From contig JASSKH010000030.1 of NCBI GenBank assembly GCA_031763025.1, positions 4,703,495 through 4,767,494 on the forward strand: a DNA stretch of 64,000 nt, read 5' to 3'. Positions 37,637 to 44,632 of the stretch are shown one piece after another. The notes beneath the pieces were generated by a model. That model was not told the DNA's origin. It made no database searches and was given only the letters and a program-made list of their open reading frames with translations. The stretch comes from Macrocystis pyrifera (taxonomy: Eukaryota; Sar; Phaeophyceae; Laminariales; Laminariaceae). The first letter of the stretch is position 1. Each line of letters begins with the position of its first letter. A program made the translations under genes and the position numbers.

Positions 37637-40600
37637 GAAAGAGGAGGAGGGCGAGGGTGAGGATGAGTGCGGCCAGCGGCATTGCTGTTCAGGTCACCCG
37701 GCCCGACAAACGAACTCTACTTGTCAATTGCTGACATTCAGTGCGCTAGGTAAATAAGCAGGGTAGGGGGTTTCGCAACGGCGTAGAGGGTAACGGCGCC
37801 GCCTGTGCCGCCCTTGCGAGGATGCTCCGGTTTGGACAACGCAGATGCCCACATCATCAACGCTAGCCTCGCTCACCTTCCAGCGCCAAGCATCACAAAA
37901 AAAATCACAAAATCACAACCAGCGACAACCCAAAAAAACAGTCCAAAGCAAACCGACCTACAAGCAACACGCACAATGAAAGATCCCGAGCCCGAAGCAG
38001 GCGAATTCGAACAACCTCCTCTCACCTCCAGTCCTACCCACCATCCCCATTCCCTCCACCCCCCCCCCCCACTCCACCCCCCCCTCCCCCCCCCCCCCCC
38101 CCCCCCGCCCCTACCCTCGCCCGGAAAAAAAAAAACAAAAACGACTGAACATAGTGACAACGATGAATGATGCATCACAACACACCTCGCGGCGGTCGCC
38201 GAGCACACGGGGCTGACGGAGGAAGAGATGTTGCCGAAGGTTCTGCTCAGGGTGTCCGGACGGCCTACCGCCTTCGGACCCCTCACGGCGTCCCCCTTCG
38301 ACACAAGCTTCGCGTGATGGAACGTCCCCTATTGTGTCACGATTCGTCAAGTCAAGGCATCCAGGATTGCGTCAAGTCAAGGCATCCAGGTTTGCGTCGA
38401 GTCAAGTCGCGTTGAATCAAGGCCTGTCACGTTGTCAAATCAAGCAAGGCAAAGCCACGTGGGCGTCGACGCAAAGCAAAACAAGGCAGGTCAAGTCGAG
38501 TCAACTCGACAAGCATGGCATACCACACCGTACAGCACCATCACATATCACCACACAACATGCCATTGCGTTCCATACCGTAGCGTACCGGCCATGCCGT
38601 ACGAAACCATCCGTACCCAAGACCATCACCAGACACCACAGACCATACCATAGCACACCTCATCACACCACCCCACCCCACCCGAAACACACCACACCAC
38701 ACCATGCCTTACCACACCATACCTTACCACACCATACCGTACCGTAGTATACCATGCCATACCGTACCATGCCATACCGTACCATACTATATCATACCAT
38801 ACCATACCATACCATACCATACCATACATACCATACCATACCATATATATACTATACCATACCATACCATACCATACCATACCATACCATACCATACCAT
38901 ACCAAACAATACCATACCAGGCCATACCATACCATACCATACATTACTACACTATACCGTACCATATCACACCATACCATACCTCGGCGATTTCGCAAAG
39001 ATCTTTGAGCAGGCAGAAATCCTCCGGCCCGACGCCGACCGCGTGCAAGGTCAGCCTCCGGCCGAAGTTGTCGCGCATCGTGCGGAGCCAGGAGGCCGGC
39101 AGCTGCTCCCTGTTGCACGTGGCGTTCATATCACTCGGCTGGCCAAGCGACGGCGGCGATTTACAGCGATACGTCAGCATCGAGAAAGGACAACAAGAAC
39201 GAGAGCACCTAAAGAACCAGAACATACTAATACGGGGGACCACAGCAATTAGGACCACATATTGTTAGTAAAAATGGTTAATATATAGGTCTTGGCGTTT
39301 ACCACAGGTCCTGTTTACTATGGTCTCCCGTAATAAGAAACAAGAACACATCGAAAACAAGAAACGCATCAGAAACGAGAACACCTCAAGAACGACGACA
39401 TTAGCCGCAACAAAAAACATAAACATGAACACGACCGTGAACATGAACAAGAGCATCAACCAAACAAAAACATGAAACACTCAAGAACAAGAACAAGAAC
39501 AAATTCCAGGAACAAGGACAGGAAAAAAAACACACGAATATGACTACGAACAAGAACATACACACAAGAACAGGAGCGAAAATAAAAACACAAGAACAAG
39601 AACATTAACCCTTTGAGGACTGCAGTCCGGTTTTGGGGACGAACCACTTAGAATTTGAGTGGTTTGTCGTTTGCCCGAAAAGGGTTATTAACAACACGAA
39701 TACCTACAGGGACGAGCAAAAAAGCAAGCATGAACAACAAGCAACCGCGAATAAAAACATGAAAATCAAGCACATCGAGCAATGCTTCCGATTTTGCTCC
39801 ATAACTTCTTTGGGCTGAGGACAACTACAAAAAACGCACACAAAATATATGCAATAAATGGTAGTTACGTACGTACAAAGTGTAGGGCGGACTAACATCA
39901 ACACCAACTTCAACTTCAACTTCAACTTCAACTTCAACTTCAACTTCAACACCATTGCCAACACCACGCCAACACCATCCCCAGCACCGACCAAATCCAC
40001 ACCAACATCAACACCACCACCTTTTGCCACCACAACCATCACCATTTCTGCGGCAGCGACAGCACCTTCGCCGCCACAACAACAACATATCTACTGCTGC
40101 AGCACCAACACACACCCGACACCAACACCAACACCAACACTCCCTTCTGACACCAACAAACAACCCACCCCCACGACCTTGCCGCGCATCGACCCCAACC
40201 AACACAACCACACAACCCACCCCCCCCCCCCCCCCCCTCACGCGCGCGCGCTCCGTCTCGAAAAGGGACGCGTGGTCAACGGTCAAATGACTCAAGGCAA
40301 GAAACGAATGAGTACGCCCCCCCCCCCCCCCCCCCGCCCAACACAGAACGCAACTATCCTCTTCAAACTCCTCTTGAGATAGGCCATACCCATTCTCAGC
40401 TGAGCGGAAAAAATAAACAAAAAAAAATGTTCCCGAGGGGGAAAAAAATGGTGCACGACACATCGGGCAGATAGATCATCGATTCCCACATTATTACCTA
40501 GATATTTCAGGCAAAGATATATCAAGTACCTGCATGATCCAGCTCATCTTGCCAGGCAGGAGCCGTACAATCTATACAAAATCTAGCATCTACCTGGTAC

Positions 40601-42563
40601 GTACGTAGCACATACCTGGAATCGCTTAACGGCCGGGTATGATCTACGGAGATTGGATAGATCGCCGTCAGTCCGACGTATGGAACGGTGTGAAGAAACC
40701 AGATTTCTCCATACACGATATACACTTACGTTATTTTTATTATATGGACATCTGCCTTTTTCTAATGAGAAGGAGCCCCACAGGAAACCCATCGTCAGAT
40801 TTCCCAAAGGAAATAAGAAATGCAAGAGCGGTTATACTTAGGACAGTGTGGAGCGTACTCCTTTTCTAAGATGAGACAGTCTAGCCTGGGGGCCAATTTA
40901 CTGGTTTCTTAAATGAGAACTATATCCTGAGCCAGTATCTCGGCTTCACATTTATTACATCTATCCCGTGTCGGTGTATCGGTTTCTTAAATAAAAAATC
41001 TAGATAAGAGACTCCGCCTGGGCAAATCCCGATTTCCTATTCGAGGGCCGGTACAGCAGTATACGTTTCCCCCTCCCCCAGCGCCGAATTGTGGGAGGTG
41101 TCTCTATCAGGAGTAGGAACGGTGCTCCGTCTCGAAAGGGATGCGTTGTCAATGGTCAAATGACTAAGGCAAGCAACAAATGAGTACGCCCCGCCCCCCC
41201 CCCCCCCCCCCCCCCCCCCGACTACGGCCATGCATGACATCGAGTACACCCCCCCCTCCGCCCCGGCCCCCAGGACATTTTTTTATTTTCGGTCTTTATT
41301 TTTTCCCCCTACTGAAAGTCGTCTACTAAGTCCTCACTCACCTCGACCATCGACTGAGCAGAGGCGTTAGAAAAAATATACCTGGTACCTGGTACTGGTA
41401 TATACCAATCTGACCGCAAATTCGTACAGCGATCCTTTCGTAAGTCATATCAAGGCATAAACCGTCCGTATGATTCCATCCAAAGTGGTGATTGGTGCTC
41501 CAGACCCCCCCCCCCCCCCCCCGTGTCTGGGACAAAAAAAAAAAACTGGTGGGGTGCCGTTTTGTCCTTGTTTTTCGTGTACCTCTGGCTATACATGCTC
41601 TTGCTGTAGCGCACGCAGCACGTGTCTTTCTCACCCGGCCGTCGGACAGAAAAATAAGCACGAACTGCTCCCCCGCGTCGTCAACGCCTCCTTTCGCCAC
41701 ATTCCACGCGGTCGACAAACCGGCGCCGTAGCTGGTACCGTGTGTAGGCCTGATTTTCGCCTCAAGGTCCTGCAAACAACACGCACAGAGCAAAAAGACG
41801 CCAAGATTGGCGCACACCGAAAAAAAAAATGAAGCGTTTTCCGGAGGGCGCGGCGGGGGGGGGGGGGGGGGGGGGGGGGGGGGTGAGGGGGGGGGGGGGG
41901 GGCGGGGGGGGAGAGGGGAGCGGAGGGGGAGCGTGTGTTAATATCATGCGTGGCCGTAGTCGTACGATCTCATGACCATAGACCCTCGCATCCACACGGG
42001 GAGGGTTATACTGTAGTTGCGTTTCGCGTACAGCGGTATATCTCATGGTCAAAGGGTAGAGAGAGGCATGTCACCTATTGTACCGCATTCGTAGAGATAT
42101 GGCAGGCCTTGTCCATGGGCAGGGGAGGAGAGCATTTTTCAGGGCCCCTCCGCCGTGCTTTTTTTAGCGAGCGACACGAGTCGAAGGCGAGCTCTCGTAT
42201 TCTAGTGACAAAAACGAAAGGAAGAGACGAGACCCCATCAGCGTGGACTGTGAAAATGGCTAAGTCATCGAATAGACTACTTACTACTTCGAAGCACATC
42301 AGCAATAAACGTTAGACGCCAGCATACTACCCGATATCTACAGTACTCCCAGTAGTATGCACCGGCATATCTGGTATATTGCAAGCAAATCCCTCAATCG
42401 AAACTTCAGCGATCAACAGCAGAGTCACACAAGTCACCTTTCGAAGCGAGCGGAGGTCCCTTCCTTGCATGCGCTTGCCCCTTAGCTGTACCCTGGCCTC
42501 ATCGTTGAAGGAAATCACGGAGTAACGGTCGCAGGGAGAGGAGTGCCTGCAAGCCAGTTGGTC
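23768..42563 (-). CDS. VWA-domain alpha-kinase (VwkA-like), gene level, 5' end missing
   Basis: Eleven minus-strand exons: 42563-42438, 41769-41635, 39138-38983, 38328-38186, 35773-35701, 34713-34559, 33752-33608, 32135-32036, 29711-29589, 25219-25126 and 23988-23768. Every junction is phase-consistent, about 490 codons in all. The first four encode a von Willebrand A domain (DRYSVISFND, GTSYGAGL, LSDGRPSD across a junction, LHAVGVGPEDF, ISSSVS). The last six encode an atypical alpha-kinase: PFAVGGMRHCYRM, YLLVEPFLDGKYIK, AFSHFT, VCDIQG, a GAGDTG loop and the zinc-site HRCNAIC. In Dictyostelium VwkA the same order of domains gives a Ser/Thr kinase of the contractile-vacuole/myosin system; the role here is not known. 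The exon with the metal-site DxSxS was not found upstream. One kinase exon has a one-base frame disagreement. Confidence 0.85.
24020..24530. repeat. Degenerate (GGTATC)n minisatellite
   Basis: Hexamer words TATCGG, TAGCGG, TATCAG and GTTATC run through the intron between the last two kinase exons. No higher-order unit is visible. Confidence 0.85.
24729..24772 (-). mobile_element. 3'-end scrap of the poly-C-tailed LINE
   Basis: A GGGGGG run followed by CGTACTCATTTGTTGCTTGC and CAGTCATTTGACC is the extreme 3' end of the LINE family (element sense minus). Confidence 0.65.
24920..24958. repeat. Poly(A) tract of about 38 bp
   Basis: An uninterrupted A run within a kinase intron (poly-T in the sense of the gene). 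It is not joined to a recognised retroelement. Confidence 0.9.
25126..25219 (-). CDS. VWA-kinase exon: catalytic DIQG
   Basis: Reads VCDIQGVDQFITDPAVHS then YGAGDTGVN, containing the catalytic Asp/Gln loop and the Gly-rich C-terminal loop of alpha-kinases. Acceptor ACGAGTAG, donor GTAAGA, phase 1. Confidence 0.85.
25325..25850 (-). mobile_element. S-family element, near full length
   Basis: An 18-bp G run is followed by the S sequence: GTACTCGATACCACGCATGG, CGTATGATGGTAGACCCTCG, CGCCGTGAGGTGTTCGGCGA, GGTGTGGCCACTTCCAGACA and GAGGGAAGGTTCTCCCCGCA. It ends TATACCAGGTATATAATACG before another G run. On the minus strand the element ends in poly(C). It lacks the 65-bp block with CATCCC..CAATGCCGGG present in the other copies. 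Confidence 0.75.
25851..26380 (-). mobile_element. S-family element, adjacent copy
   Basis: Follows the previous copy head-to-tail, separated only by a shared G run of about 19 bp, and closes with another G run at about 26367-26379. It contains a C run of about 23 bp. The right end CAACCTATATATGTAATGTA lacks the TACCAGGTA insertion present in the copies ending at 25850 and 43577. Confidence 0.75.
26816..26842. repeat. Telomere-like (CCCTAA) words
   Basis: TAAACCCTAACCCTAACCTA gives about three CCCTAA units, too short for a telomere. It may be an interstitial remnant. Confidence 0.4.
27405..27535 (+). mobile_element. Truncated tRNA-derived SINE
   Basis: The 3' half only. GTACCGCGGGGGG, CCTGTGACCACGACTTGTCC, TCGCTGAGGGT and AAACCTCCC, ending GGGAAGTAAAAGTAG, match the 3' half of the SINE at 57568-57903. 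Confidence 0.55.
27676..29199. mobile_element. hAT-like DNA transposon, non-autonomous, 1.52 kb
   Basis: The inverted ends are CAGGGTGGTGCTCGGAAA and its reverse complement at 29182-29199. The flanking 8-bp direct repeat is CTCTAATC at 27668-27675 and 29200-29207. CAGGG ends with an 8-bp target duplication are diagnostic of the hAT superfamily. Inside are four tandem units of about 105 bp made of GACGGT/CGGTAGACGG words (27.7-28.1 kb) and five of about 33 bp (GGCGGTATCCAGTGTT, 28.76-28.93 kb). Between them are about 600 bp with minus-strand frames rich in Ala, Glu and Lys (HMVDEVRELDAAKEQARARV). No transposase catalytic motif was recognised. It lies in a kinase intron. Confidence 0.85.
29440..29482. 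repeat. G tract of about 29 bp
   Basis: An uninterrupted G run in the kinase intron, followed by degenerate AACTCAACTC and AAGGCAAGG words. Confidence 0.8.
29589..29711 (-). CDS. VWA-kinase exon: YNGNNG and AFSHFT
   Basis: Forty-one codons in phase 0 on both sides, TGCTGTAG to GTGCGT. It reads YNGNNGYIGDQGGMDDE then VAQAFSHFTHHNSRGNFL. The His of AFSHF is one of the zinc ligands of alpha-kinases. LINE copy 1 ends about 110 bp upstream of the acceptor. Confidence 0.85.
29820..31712 (-). mobile_element. LINE retrotransposon copy 1, 5'-truncated, poly-C tail
   Basis: Minus-strand frames carry reverse-transcriptase motifs FLDVQKAYDTVW (near 31.6 kb) and LMFADDFVG (near 31.3 kb), then a C-terminal CPCGKAIESRIH zinc knuckle typical of LINE ORF2. 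The frames (31699-31397, 31446-30919, 30894-30505, 30643-29975) do not connect, so the copy is dead. The sense-strand 3' end is ACAAATGAGTACGC then a long C tract. The last about 150 bp is tandemly duplicated (29.82-29.97 and 29.97-30.12 kb). The 5' end also abuts a G-rich run. It lacks endonuclease and upstream RT, and sits in the kinase intron in the gene's sense. Confidence 0.85.
32036..32135 (-). CDS. VWA-kinase exon: VEPFLDGKYIK, with a frame disagreement
   Basis: Opens ISQCDVYRLEN in phase 0 after GTGTGCAG and ends GGFRYLLVEPFLDGKYIK before GTGAGA in phase 0. Both halves are typical alpha-kinase sequence, but they lie in different frames: the exon is 100 nt where 99 is expected. One extra T in the CAGTTTCAG stretch would explain it. 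It is either a real frameshift in this allele or a sequencing error. Confidence 0.7.
32290..32612. repeat. (ACCAAC)n minisatellite
   Basis: Hexamer CAACAC/ACCAAC repeats fill about 320 bp directly upstream, in gene sense, of the kinase exon at 32135. The Thr/Asn/His-rich frames are shadows. Confidence 0.9.
32759..32995. mobile_element. MITE family B (CGGGGGACCATAG), two copies
   Basis: The copy at 32897-32995 has both ends (CGGGGGACCATAGTAAATAG and its reverse complement) and a TA after its right end. A second, inverted copy from 32759 to about 32850 has lost its right terminus. Ends and TA targets place the family with Tc1/mariner-type elements. Confidence 0.75.
33238..33600 (-). mobile_element. 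S-family element in a kinase intron, with a 62-bp G tract
   Basis: A G run of about 62 bp (33238-33299) precedes TACTCATTATCATGCCTGGA and the usual S words to GGTGTGGCCACT. After that the copy is cut off, then a G run of about 20 bp ends at 33600. The second G run lies seven bases from the donor of kinase exon 33752-33608. Confidence 0.75.
33608..33752 (-). CDS. VWA-kinase exon: alpha-kinase N-lobe helix
   Basis: Encodes GLKQDLRCHELAAKQANVFN, matching the D...A..FN helix of alpha-kinases, to RRAPSGLE before GTAACC. A long C tract (transcript sense) begins seven bases after the donor GT. Confidence 0.75.
33835..33864. repeat. Poly(A) tract
   Basis: An A run of about 29 bp following GACAACAACAGTAAC repeats. 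Confidence 0.85.
33875..34037. repeat. Tandem duplication of about 82 bp
   Basis: The unit GCAAAAGGCAGGATCGGTCA...TTTAAACTATCACGG occurs twice with a few differences. The second copy runs straight into MITE B at 34039. Confidence 0.85.
34039..34138. mobile_element. MITE family B copy
   Basis: CGGGGGACCATAGTAAATGG at the left, TACTATGGTCCTCCG at the right, followed by TA. About 100 bp, non-coding. Confidence 0.8.
34275..34388. mobile_element. MITE family B copy with a 15-bp insert
   Basis: Both ends are intact and flanked by TA on each side. Compared with the other copies it carries an extra CCCTGGTACCTGGTA at 34294-34308, inserted after a TA and ending in TA. Confidence 0.85.
34559..34713 (-). 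CDS. VWA-kinase exon: start of alpha-kinase domain
   Basis: Acceptor CACCCAG, then GDSLVVHMRDLNVRVRDSPF followed by AVGGMRHCYRMWDL, the first strand-turn motif of alpha-kinases. VGKQSK carries the likely ATP-binding Lys. Donor GTGAGT, phase 2. The first about 65 bp with its acceptor is duplicated at 34911-34977. Confidence 0.8.
34679..34977. repeat. Partial duplication of a kinase exon start
   Basis: The segment 34679-34744 (acceptor plus first codons of the kinase exon) is repeated at 34911-34977: GAGGACTCTCATGTGCACCA...GGTACAACCGAAAGGCGGCC. The upstream copy keeps CCCAG and an open frame of 13 codons, then TAA. Between them is a (TAGGG)n stretch at 34790-34814. Confidence 0.8.
35103..35458. 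mobile_element. TIR element family A, copy 3, carrying a nested insertion
   Basis: The ends are GAGGCGTTCTACGATAGAGG and CCTCTATCGAAGCACG. The interior matches copy 1 in reverse complement (ATTCCGACGATTTTGGGTTAA) but is interrupted by the TTAA element at 35300-35388. Confidence 0.75.
35300..35388. mobile_element. TTAA-target MITE (piggyBac-like), 89 bp
   Basis: Begins CCCTTTTAGTACCGCAGTCC and ends GGACTGCGATACGAAAGGGG, with TTAA on both sides (35296-35299 and 35389-35392). The empty site, with a single TTAA, exists in the family A copy at 11.02-11.27 kb. CCC ends and TTAA targets are the hallmark of piggyBac-type elements. Confidence 0.85.
35701..35773 (-). CDS. VWA-kinase linker exon
   Basis: Encodes KDVEEAEWNSTNENVYCCNR then LHLR before GTAGGT, phase 0. 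With the acceptor at CGAAG the phase fits the preceding exon; an acceptor eleven bases upstream (GAGCAG) does not. It is short and has no known motif, so it is the least certain exon of the chain. Confidence 0.5.
35937..37443 (-). mobile_element. LINE retrotransposon copy 2, 5'-truncated, poly-C tail
   Basis: About 90% similar to copy 1 but lacking its first 260 bp. It keeps LMFADDFVGIPE (near 37.35 kb) and the C-terminal region, in broken frames. At the 3' end two tails are stacked: a scrap at 35937-36000 and the main tail at 36024, each after a G run. At its 5' end it abuts G run plus S fragment at 37447. It lies in the kinase intron in gene sense. Confidence 0.8.
37447..37635 (-). mobile_element. 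S-family 3' fragment with an 80-bp G tract
   Basis: A G run, then TACTCATTATCATGCATGGC to GGGTTTTCACCGACCCA, then a G run of about 80 bp (37554-37635), the longest in the window. It is truncated at the G tract. Confidence 0.75.
38186..38328 (-). CDS. VWA-kinase exon: end of VWA domain
   Basis: Opens GTFHHAKLVSKGDAV after ACAATAG, the usual GGTFHHA phrase after the last VWA strand, then reads LSRTFGNISSSVS. Donor GTGTGT leaves phase 2. Confidence 0.75.
38560..38982. repeat. (ATACC)n pentamer satellite
   Basis: ACCAT/ATACC repeats, nearly perfect from 38.70 to 38.98 kb, more degenerate to the left. The array starts exactly at the donor of the VWA exon ending at 38983. Confidence 0.9.
38983..39138 (-). 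CDS. VWA-kinase exon: VWA C-terminal half
   Basis: Starts PSD after CTTGGCCAG, so the junction makes LSDGRPSD, a hallmark phrase of VWA proteins. It continues through LTLHAVGVGPEDF and LKDLCEIAE, ending in phase 0. The donor GTATGG is the first unit of the (ATACC)n satellite that fills the next 400 bp of intron. Confidence 0.8.
39233..39330. mobile_element. MITE family B copy
   Basis: CGGGGGACCACAGCAATTAG to TTTACTATGGTCTCCCG, with TA on both sides. About 98 bp. Confidence 0.8.
39609..39684. mobile_element. TTAA-target MITE, second copy
   Basis: TTAA then CCCTTTGAGGACTGCAGTCC and GGTTTTGGGGACGAACCACT. The right end CCGAAAAGGG is followed by TTATTAA. It is related to the element at 35300, with a shorter or decayed right half. 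Confidence 0.65.
39897..39950. repeat. (AACTTC)n microsatellite
   Basis: A short hexamer run; CAACACC words continue to 40020. Confidence 0.85.
40245..40336 (+). mobile_element. 3' end of the poly-C-tailed LINE, plus orientation
   Basis: GCTCCGTCTCGAAAAGGGAC, GGTCAACGGTCAAATGACTC and AAACGAATGAGTACG, then a C tract of about 18. Only the last 75 bp of the element is present, preceded by another C run. Confidence 0.7.
41070..41264 (+). mobile_element. LINE 3' end plus S fragment, plus orientation
   Basis: ATTGTGGGAGGTGTCTCTAT to AACAAATGAGTACGCCC is the last about 120 bp of the LINE. After a long C tract comes an S-family end (GACTACGGCCATGCATGACA, GAGTAC) with its own C tract. This shows two insertions into one C tract. 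Confidence 0.7.
41635..41769 (-). CDS. VWA-kinase exon: VWA, Thr metal site
   Basis: After acceptor TTGTTTGCAG it reads DLEAKIRPTHGTSYGAGLST; the Thr of GTSYGAGL is the second metal-site residue of VWA domains. It ends IFLSDGR before GTGAGA, phase 0 on both sides. Confidence 0.8.
41855..42000 (-). mobile_element. G tracts with an S-family fragment
   Basis: Several G runs, interrupted by A, T or C (41855-41935), are followed by AATATCATGCGTGGCCGTAG and GACCATAGACCCTCGCATCC. The copy stops there. Confidence 0.65.
42438..42563 (-). CDS. VWA-kinase exon: VWA, central strand
   Basis: Acceptor TTGCGGCAG and donor GTGACT, phase 0 on both sides. It encodes DRYSVISFNDEARVQLRGKR, the classical beta-strand of VWA domains. 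The preceding exon, with the metal-binding DxSxS, should lie above 42.6 kb but could not be found. Confidence 0.7.
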
Positions 42564-43028
42564 CTGCCGCAAGAAAGCCCACAACCCGAGCCCACAACCC
42601 GCCCACGCCCCCCCCCCCCCCCCCCCCCAAGGTACGGCAAGGCATGTCGAAACCCCACCCCGATAGAAACGCAAAGCACACATAGATGTGAAACGGTTAA
42701 TATGTATGGCTTGGCTTGATATGTTTTTACGTTAGTAAATATAGCCAAAATAAGGTATACCTACGTGTTTTCGGGCATTAATAGGTACAACTGTGAATAT
42801 CGCACTCGGGAAAAGGCTTTCCTGGCGCCCCCCCTCACTGGCCAACGCTCAATCGTATCAAACGAGTTATATATACGTACCAGTACATATTTGGCTGCGA
42901 TCTTGTGACATCATTGTGAACAGTGAATACCGTGATACACCCAATATCGGCGATAGAGGGCCGTTTCATGGTGAGATGGCTAGAGGAGGAGCACGCCACG
43001 CGCGGCGGCAAGAGGATGGCGAGGGCGC

Positions 43029-43577
43029 GGGGGGGGGGGGGGGTACTCATTATCATGCATGGCCGTAGTCGTATGACCATAGATCCTCGCATCCCTGCAA
43101 TGCCGGGACGGAGCACGTCGGGTTTTCACCGACCAGGCAGACCTTGCTTGCACCAAGCGCGAAGCGCCGTGAGGTATTGGGCGAGTCGCATGAAGGGTGA
43201 GCTGCATCCTACTATTAATAAGTACCGCTTTTAGAGGCGGATTTTCTTGCATATGGACGACAGCATCAATGAATTGATTTAATTTCTGGTGTGGCCACTT
43301 CCAGAGACAGCAATGGGTTCACCATGTAACTGCCTCGTAGGTGCCTCACCACATACACACTATGTGATACGATCATCCCCCTTGTGCGGAGGGAAGGTTC
43401 TCCCCGCACAAAAATGATCTAACTTGACCGCCAGCCATGGTAACCGCCAAAAAAAAAAAAAAAAAAGCGGTACCCTGGCTGTCTAGCTCACGCAGTGAGA
43501 GGCGTGTTTTACAGCGTCGTCGCCAACCGACGCCAACCCAACTATATATATACCAGGTACCAGTATATAATAGGGGG
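43029..43577 (-). mobile_element. S-family element, most complete copy
   Basis: About 540 bp between two G runs. On the minus strand its final 75 bp (GCTCCGTCCCGGCATTG, GGGATGCGAGG, ATGGTCATACGACTACGGCC, ATAATGAGTACCCCC) resembles the LINE 3' end (GCTCCGTCTCG, GGGATGCGTGG, ATGGTCAAATGACTAAGGC, AAATGAGTACGCCCC). The rest is unrelated and non-coding. It contains TACCAGGTACCAGTA at 43551-43565. It is probably a SINE mobilised by the LINE; its 5' head is not obviously tRNA-derived. Confidence 0.8.
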
Positions 43578-44632
43578 GTGGGGGGGGGAGCGCAGTCATA
43601 CTGACCGTGTCTACAAACTATCACAATGGTTGGAATGGAATATTGCGGCCCCCAGTAGTTACTGTCATCGGTCAAGAATTATTTTCAAGGTGAATAGATT
43701 CCAAGCGTTCCCATCCCCTGTCCGTTTTGTTCGGGAGAGAGCAAGTCCCAGACCAACTTCCTCTCATTTAGGAGGTTAGGAGGACCGAACAGCCCGACCG
43801 AACGGGCACAAAGAACGAGATGAACACGCCTGATTGGTCCAGGGATTGTTGCCATACTCGCCGGGAGGCCCACGGGGGTATGGGAATACACGAGACGGCA
43901 TGGGAGCACGCGATGGAGCATACGTGCAAGCCCCAGGACTTGTCTTACGGCAGGAGCCACGCGCTATGGCCATGGCCTGACCAGGAGGCTCGAGAGCGAA
44001 AACGCAGGGTGGCGGACGAGACTCGCTTCCGCCGCACACCCGTGTCGTGTCCGACCCGATACGCATCCGAAAGCCTCCGATACAGCAGCAGTAGCTTTGC
44101 TTTCGAGTACTACTAACATAGTTCGGAGAGGAGGCTGAATGCCGAAGAGATCGCAAAACAGGAAGCGCACACGGGAGACCAGCAGAGCACATCAGGCAGC
44201 CCAGCGAGTCGTTCCCGTCTGCGACAATACCAGCTGGGTGTGCACGCCCTCAAGCGGCGGCTGTCCTGCTTGCTGCCTGGCGTGCTGCGGATGGGTCATG
44301 GTGTCGTGCTCCCTGTCTGTGCTCTGAAGCAATCAACGATCAAGTGTTGCTGCCGTGAAACGTGTTGGCTCTGACGTGTGATGTTACTCCGCTGCGTTTT
44401 TTTTCGGAGATCGTTGCGGTGAGATCATCGCGGTCGGGCGCAGATATGCTCGTGGTACATGATAAATGTTACTTGCAGCGATTTCGAAAAAAGGGGTCCC
44501 TCCTTTAGGGCGCAGGTCCGAGTACCCACGAACTCGCGAGTAGCGAGTACCAGGGTACTCGCTGTTTCATCCCCTAAACCACGTCCCGTGTGCAGTACAT
44601 CGTACAGGTCTGCAGGAAACCTCATACATGGC

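Noticed and set aside
38700-38985. Long Tyr/His/Ile and Met/Val/Trp/Tyr ORFs on both strands
   Set aside because: Pure translation of the (ATACC)n satellite.
44129-44372. Plus-strand frame AEEIAKQEAHTGDQQS to LKRRLSCLLPGVL
   Set aside because: Looks protein-like, but the acceptor is doubtful and no neighbouring exon or domain was found.
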